A stretch of 43,393 nt of DNA from Streptomyces phyllanthi (GTDB lineage: Bacteria > Actinomycetota > Actinomycetes > Streptomycetales > Streptomycetaceae): positions 1 to 43,393 of the forward strand of contig NZ_VJZE01000023.1 of assembly GCF_009377205.1 (NCBI RefSeq). The letters are read 5' to 3'. Under the pieces are notes generated by a model. The model was not told the origin of the DNA. It ran no database searches and worked only from the letters and a program-made list of their open reading frames with translations. Each line of letters opens with the position of its first letter. The first letter of the stretch is position 1. This document shows positions 41,748-43,393 of this stretch, piece after piece. A program made the translations under genes and the position numbers.

Positions 41748-42956
41748 GTGACCGTCGACGACACGGGTTCCGGCACGGGTGCCCACCCCGCTCCCGACGG
41801 CGGCCCGAACCGTACCGCCGGTTCTGCGGGCGACACGTCGGCCGCACGGGTCGACCGGTTCGAGGCGCGGACGCGGGTGGACGGCCAGGACCCCGCCCCC
41901 ACCGAGAACCCGCTGGCACTGCGTCTCGAAGGGCTCATCCTCGGCGCCGAGCGCCGCTACACCCCGTTCCAGGCGGCCCGCAGCGCGGGTGTGTCCATGG
42001 AGCTGGCGTCCCGGTTCTGGCGGGCCATGGGCTTCGCGGACATCGGCCAGGCCAAGGCGCTCACCGAGGCCGACGTCCTCGCGCTGCGGCGGCTTGCCGG
42101 TCTGGTCGAGGCGGGGCTGCTCAGCGAGGCGATGGCGGTGCAGGTGGCCCGTTCCACAGGGCAGACCACGGCCCGGCTGGCCGAGTGGCAGATCGACTCC
42201 TTCCTGGAGGGCCTGACCGAGCCGCCGGAGCCGGGCATGACCCGCACCGAGGTCACCTATCCCCTGGTGGAGCTGCTGCTGCCTGAGCTGGAGGAGTTCC
42301 TCGTCTACGTCTGGCGGCGCCAGCTCGCCGCCGCGACCGGCCGGGTCGTCCAGGCCGCCGACGACGAGGAGATGGTCGACCGGCGGCTGGCCGTCGGCTT
42401 CGCCGACCTGGTCGGGTTCACACGGCTGACCCGGCGTATGGAGGAGGAGGAGCTGGGCGAGCTCGTCGAGGCCTTCGAGACCACGGCGGCCGACCTGGTG
42501 GCCGCGCACGGCGGCCGGCTCATCAAGACCCTGGGCGACGAGGTGCTGTACGCGGCGGACGACTCGGGCACGGCCGCCGAGATCGCGCTCCGGCTGATCG
42601 AGACCATGGCGAACGACGAGACGATGCCCGAGCTGCGCGTCGGGATCGCCTTCGGCACGGTGACGACGCGGATGGGCGACGTCTTCGGTACGACCGTGAA
42701 CCTGGCCTCCCGGCTGACGTCCATAGCCCCCAAGGACGCGGTGCTGGTGGACACCGCGTTCGCCGAGGAGGTCGTCCGCACCGGTGACGCCCCCGCCTCG
42801 GAGGCGGAGGCCGCCGAGGCCGCGGCCGCCGCCGAGAAGGAGGGCGAGGAGCCGCCGTCCTACCGCTTCGCGCTCCAGCCGATGTGGCAGCGGCCGGTAC
42901 GTGGCCTGGGTGTCGTCGAGCCGTGGCTGCTGACGCGGCGGTCGGGATTGCCCTAG
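41748..42956 (+). CDS. cya: Class III adenylate cyclase
   Basis: 402 residues from GTG 41748. Residues 1-50 are disordered. Residues about 55-195 form the helical regulatory domain found in actinobacterial cyclases of the Rv1264 type, where it responds to pH. The catalytic domain (about 210-395) has metal Asp220 in G-F-A-D-L-V-G-F-T, Asp264 in T-L-G-D-E-V, adenine-selecting Lys260 and Asp311 in M-G-D-V-F-G, and transition-state Asn318/Arg322 in V-N-L-A-S-R-L. It makes cAMP, which in Streptomyces influences germination and differentiation with the cAMP receptor protein. Follows birA with a 235-bp gap rich in GTACGAC repeats. Confidence 0.94.
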   Translation: MTVDDTGSGTGAHPAPDGGPNRTAGSAGDTSAARVDRFEARTRVDGQDPAPTENPLALRLEGLILGAERRYTPFQAARSAGVSMELASRFWRAMGFADIGQAKALTEADVLALRRLAGLVEAGLLSEAMAVQVARSTGQTTARLAEWQIDSFLEGLTEPPEPGMTRTEVTYPLVELLLPELEEFLVYVWRRQLAAATGRVVQAADDEEMVDRRLAVGFADLVGFTRLTRRMEEEELGELVEAFETTAADLVAAHGGRLIKTLGDEVLYAADDSGTAAEIALRLIETMANDETMPELRVGIAFGTVTTRMGDVFGTTVNLASRLTSIAPKDAVLVDTAFAEEVVRTGDAPASEAEAAEAAAAAEKEGEEPPSYRFALQPMWQRPVRGLGVVEPWLLTRRSGLP

Positions 42957-43066
42957 CTACTTGCCCCTGAAGAAGTCCGGGTCTGCCTCTCCTCTGGCCA
43001 GAGCTGGTGAGGGCCGGGCCATGGCCGCGACAGTGGAGGCGAGTCGTTGCGGCCGGGGGTGGGGCG

Positions 43067-43393
43067 GTGTTGCGCGTCGCGGGAGTGCAGGACGCCTGGT
43101 GGGAGATGTTGCCGGAGCAGGCGCGGCAGTTACCCGCCGAGCTGGCTCGGGTCGATGCTTTCTTGGACGACGAGCGCTTCATCGCCCCGTGGCGGGCGGT
43201 GTTCGCCGAGCGGCTGGGGCGGCCGTCGGTGCCGGTGGAGACGCTATTGCGGCTGTTGTATCTCAAGCACCGCTACCAGCTCGGTTACGAGACCCTGTGC
43301 CGCGAGGTCGCGGACTCGTTGAGCTGGCGCCGGTTCTGCCGTATCCCGCTGGCCGCCCCGGTGCCGCACCCGACCACGCTGATCAAGCTGGTG
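43067..43393 (+). mobile_element. Transposase, N-terminal part (ISNCY/IS1182-like), cut by window edge
   Basis: GTG 43067 opens 109 codons to the window end. The peptide W-W-E-M-L-P-E-Q, F-L-D-D-E-R-F-I-A-P-W and V-E-T-L-L-R-L-L-Y-L-K-H-R-Y-Q-L-G-Y matches the DUF772-type N-terminal domain of IS1182/IS5-like transposases. The DDE catalytic core lies beyond the edge. A TTA leucine codon (43130-43132), rare in Streptomyces, marks it as foreign or bldA-dependent. The terminal inverted repeat probably starts near 42957-42990, but its partner is outside the window. Confidence 0.8.

Noticed and set aside
1..43393. tRNA, rRNA, known riboswitches
   Set aside because: No cloverleaf, rRNA core or riboswitch consensus was recognised by eye; a covariance-model search would be needed to exclude them fully.

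Overview
The window is about 43.4 kb of very GC-rich chromosome with strong third-position GC bias, many GTG/TTG starts and ATGA/GTGA gene overlaps. Mycothiol conjugate amidase (mca), the acyl-CoA carboxylase epsilon subunit (accE), an MmpB-like micro-protein and the general gene content point to Streptomyces. No rRNA, tRNA or CRISPR array was seen. Function calls rest on motif recognition by eye; no database search was run.

Layout. 1-1.9 kb: the start of a small membrane protein, a TetR regulator with a perfect palindrome between them, and a Mut7-C RNase-like protein. 1.9-8.7 kb: a four-gene, translationally coupled minus-strand operon with a processive GT2 synthase, an ArnT/PMT-type glycosyltransferase, a GT2-GtrA fusion and a secreted copper-radical oxidase with a C-terminal Excalibur domain. 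It looks like a machine that makes and modifies an extracellular glycan. 8.9-12.3 kb: a thioredoxin-domain (YyaL/DUF255) protein and a solitary serine recombinase. 12.4-15.7 kb: a STAND/NB-ARC-TPR protein. 16-18.5 kb: mca, a small membrane protein, a DUF4307-type protein and greA. 18.5-20.5 kb: a DrrAB-like ABC exporter with an operator-like palindrome filling its promoter spacer. 20.7-24.8 kb: ilvA, a MarR regulator, a degenerate ECF-sigma-like protein with a tiny membrane partner, and a cystathionine gamma-synthase. 24.9-29.2 kb: an M48-type membrane protease between two paralogous membrane-anchored proteins. 29.3-34.8 kb: two paralogous msrA genes bracket a minus-strand trio, namely a subtilase-fold protein with no catalytic residues, a 35% glutamine prion-like protein and a flavodiiron-like MBL protein; a VOC protein follows. 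34.9-41.5 kb: propionyl-CoA carboxylase genes (accA2, pccB, accE) with mmpB-like, maf and birA. 41.7-43.4 kb: a class III adenylate cyclase and the start of a transposase.

Most unusual content: (1) the cytoplasmic pseudo-subtilase with the Gln-rich, FUS-like low-complexity protein directly upstream, controlled by what looks like a 27-bp palindromic operator and separated by a perfect hairpin. This pair is the best candidate for an undescribed system, perhaps a scaffold or condensate, but its function is unknown. (2) The copper-radical-oxidase glycan operon. (3) The protease between two paralogs. (4) A short Streptomyces repeat element read in frame inside a glycosyltransferase. The carboxylase genes form a functional unit with birA, which biotinylates the AccA2 subunit; PccB and AccE complete the enzyme.
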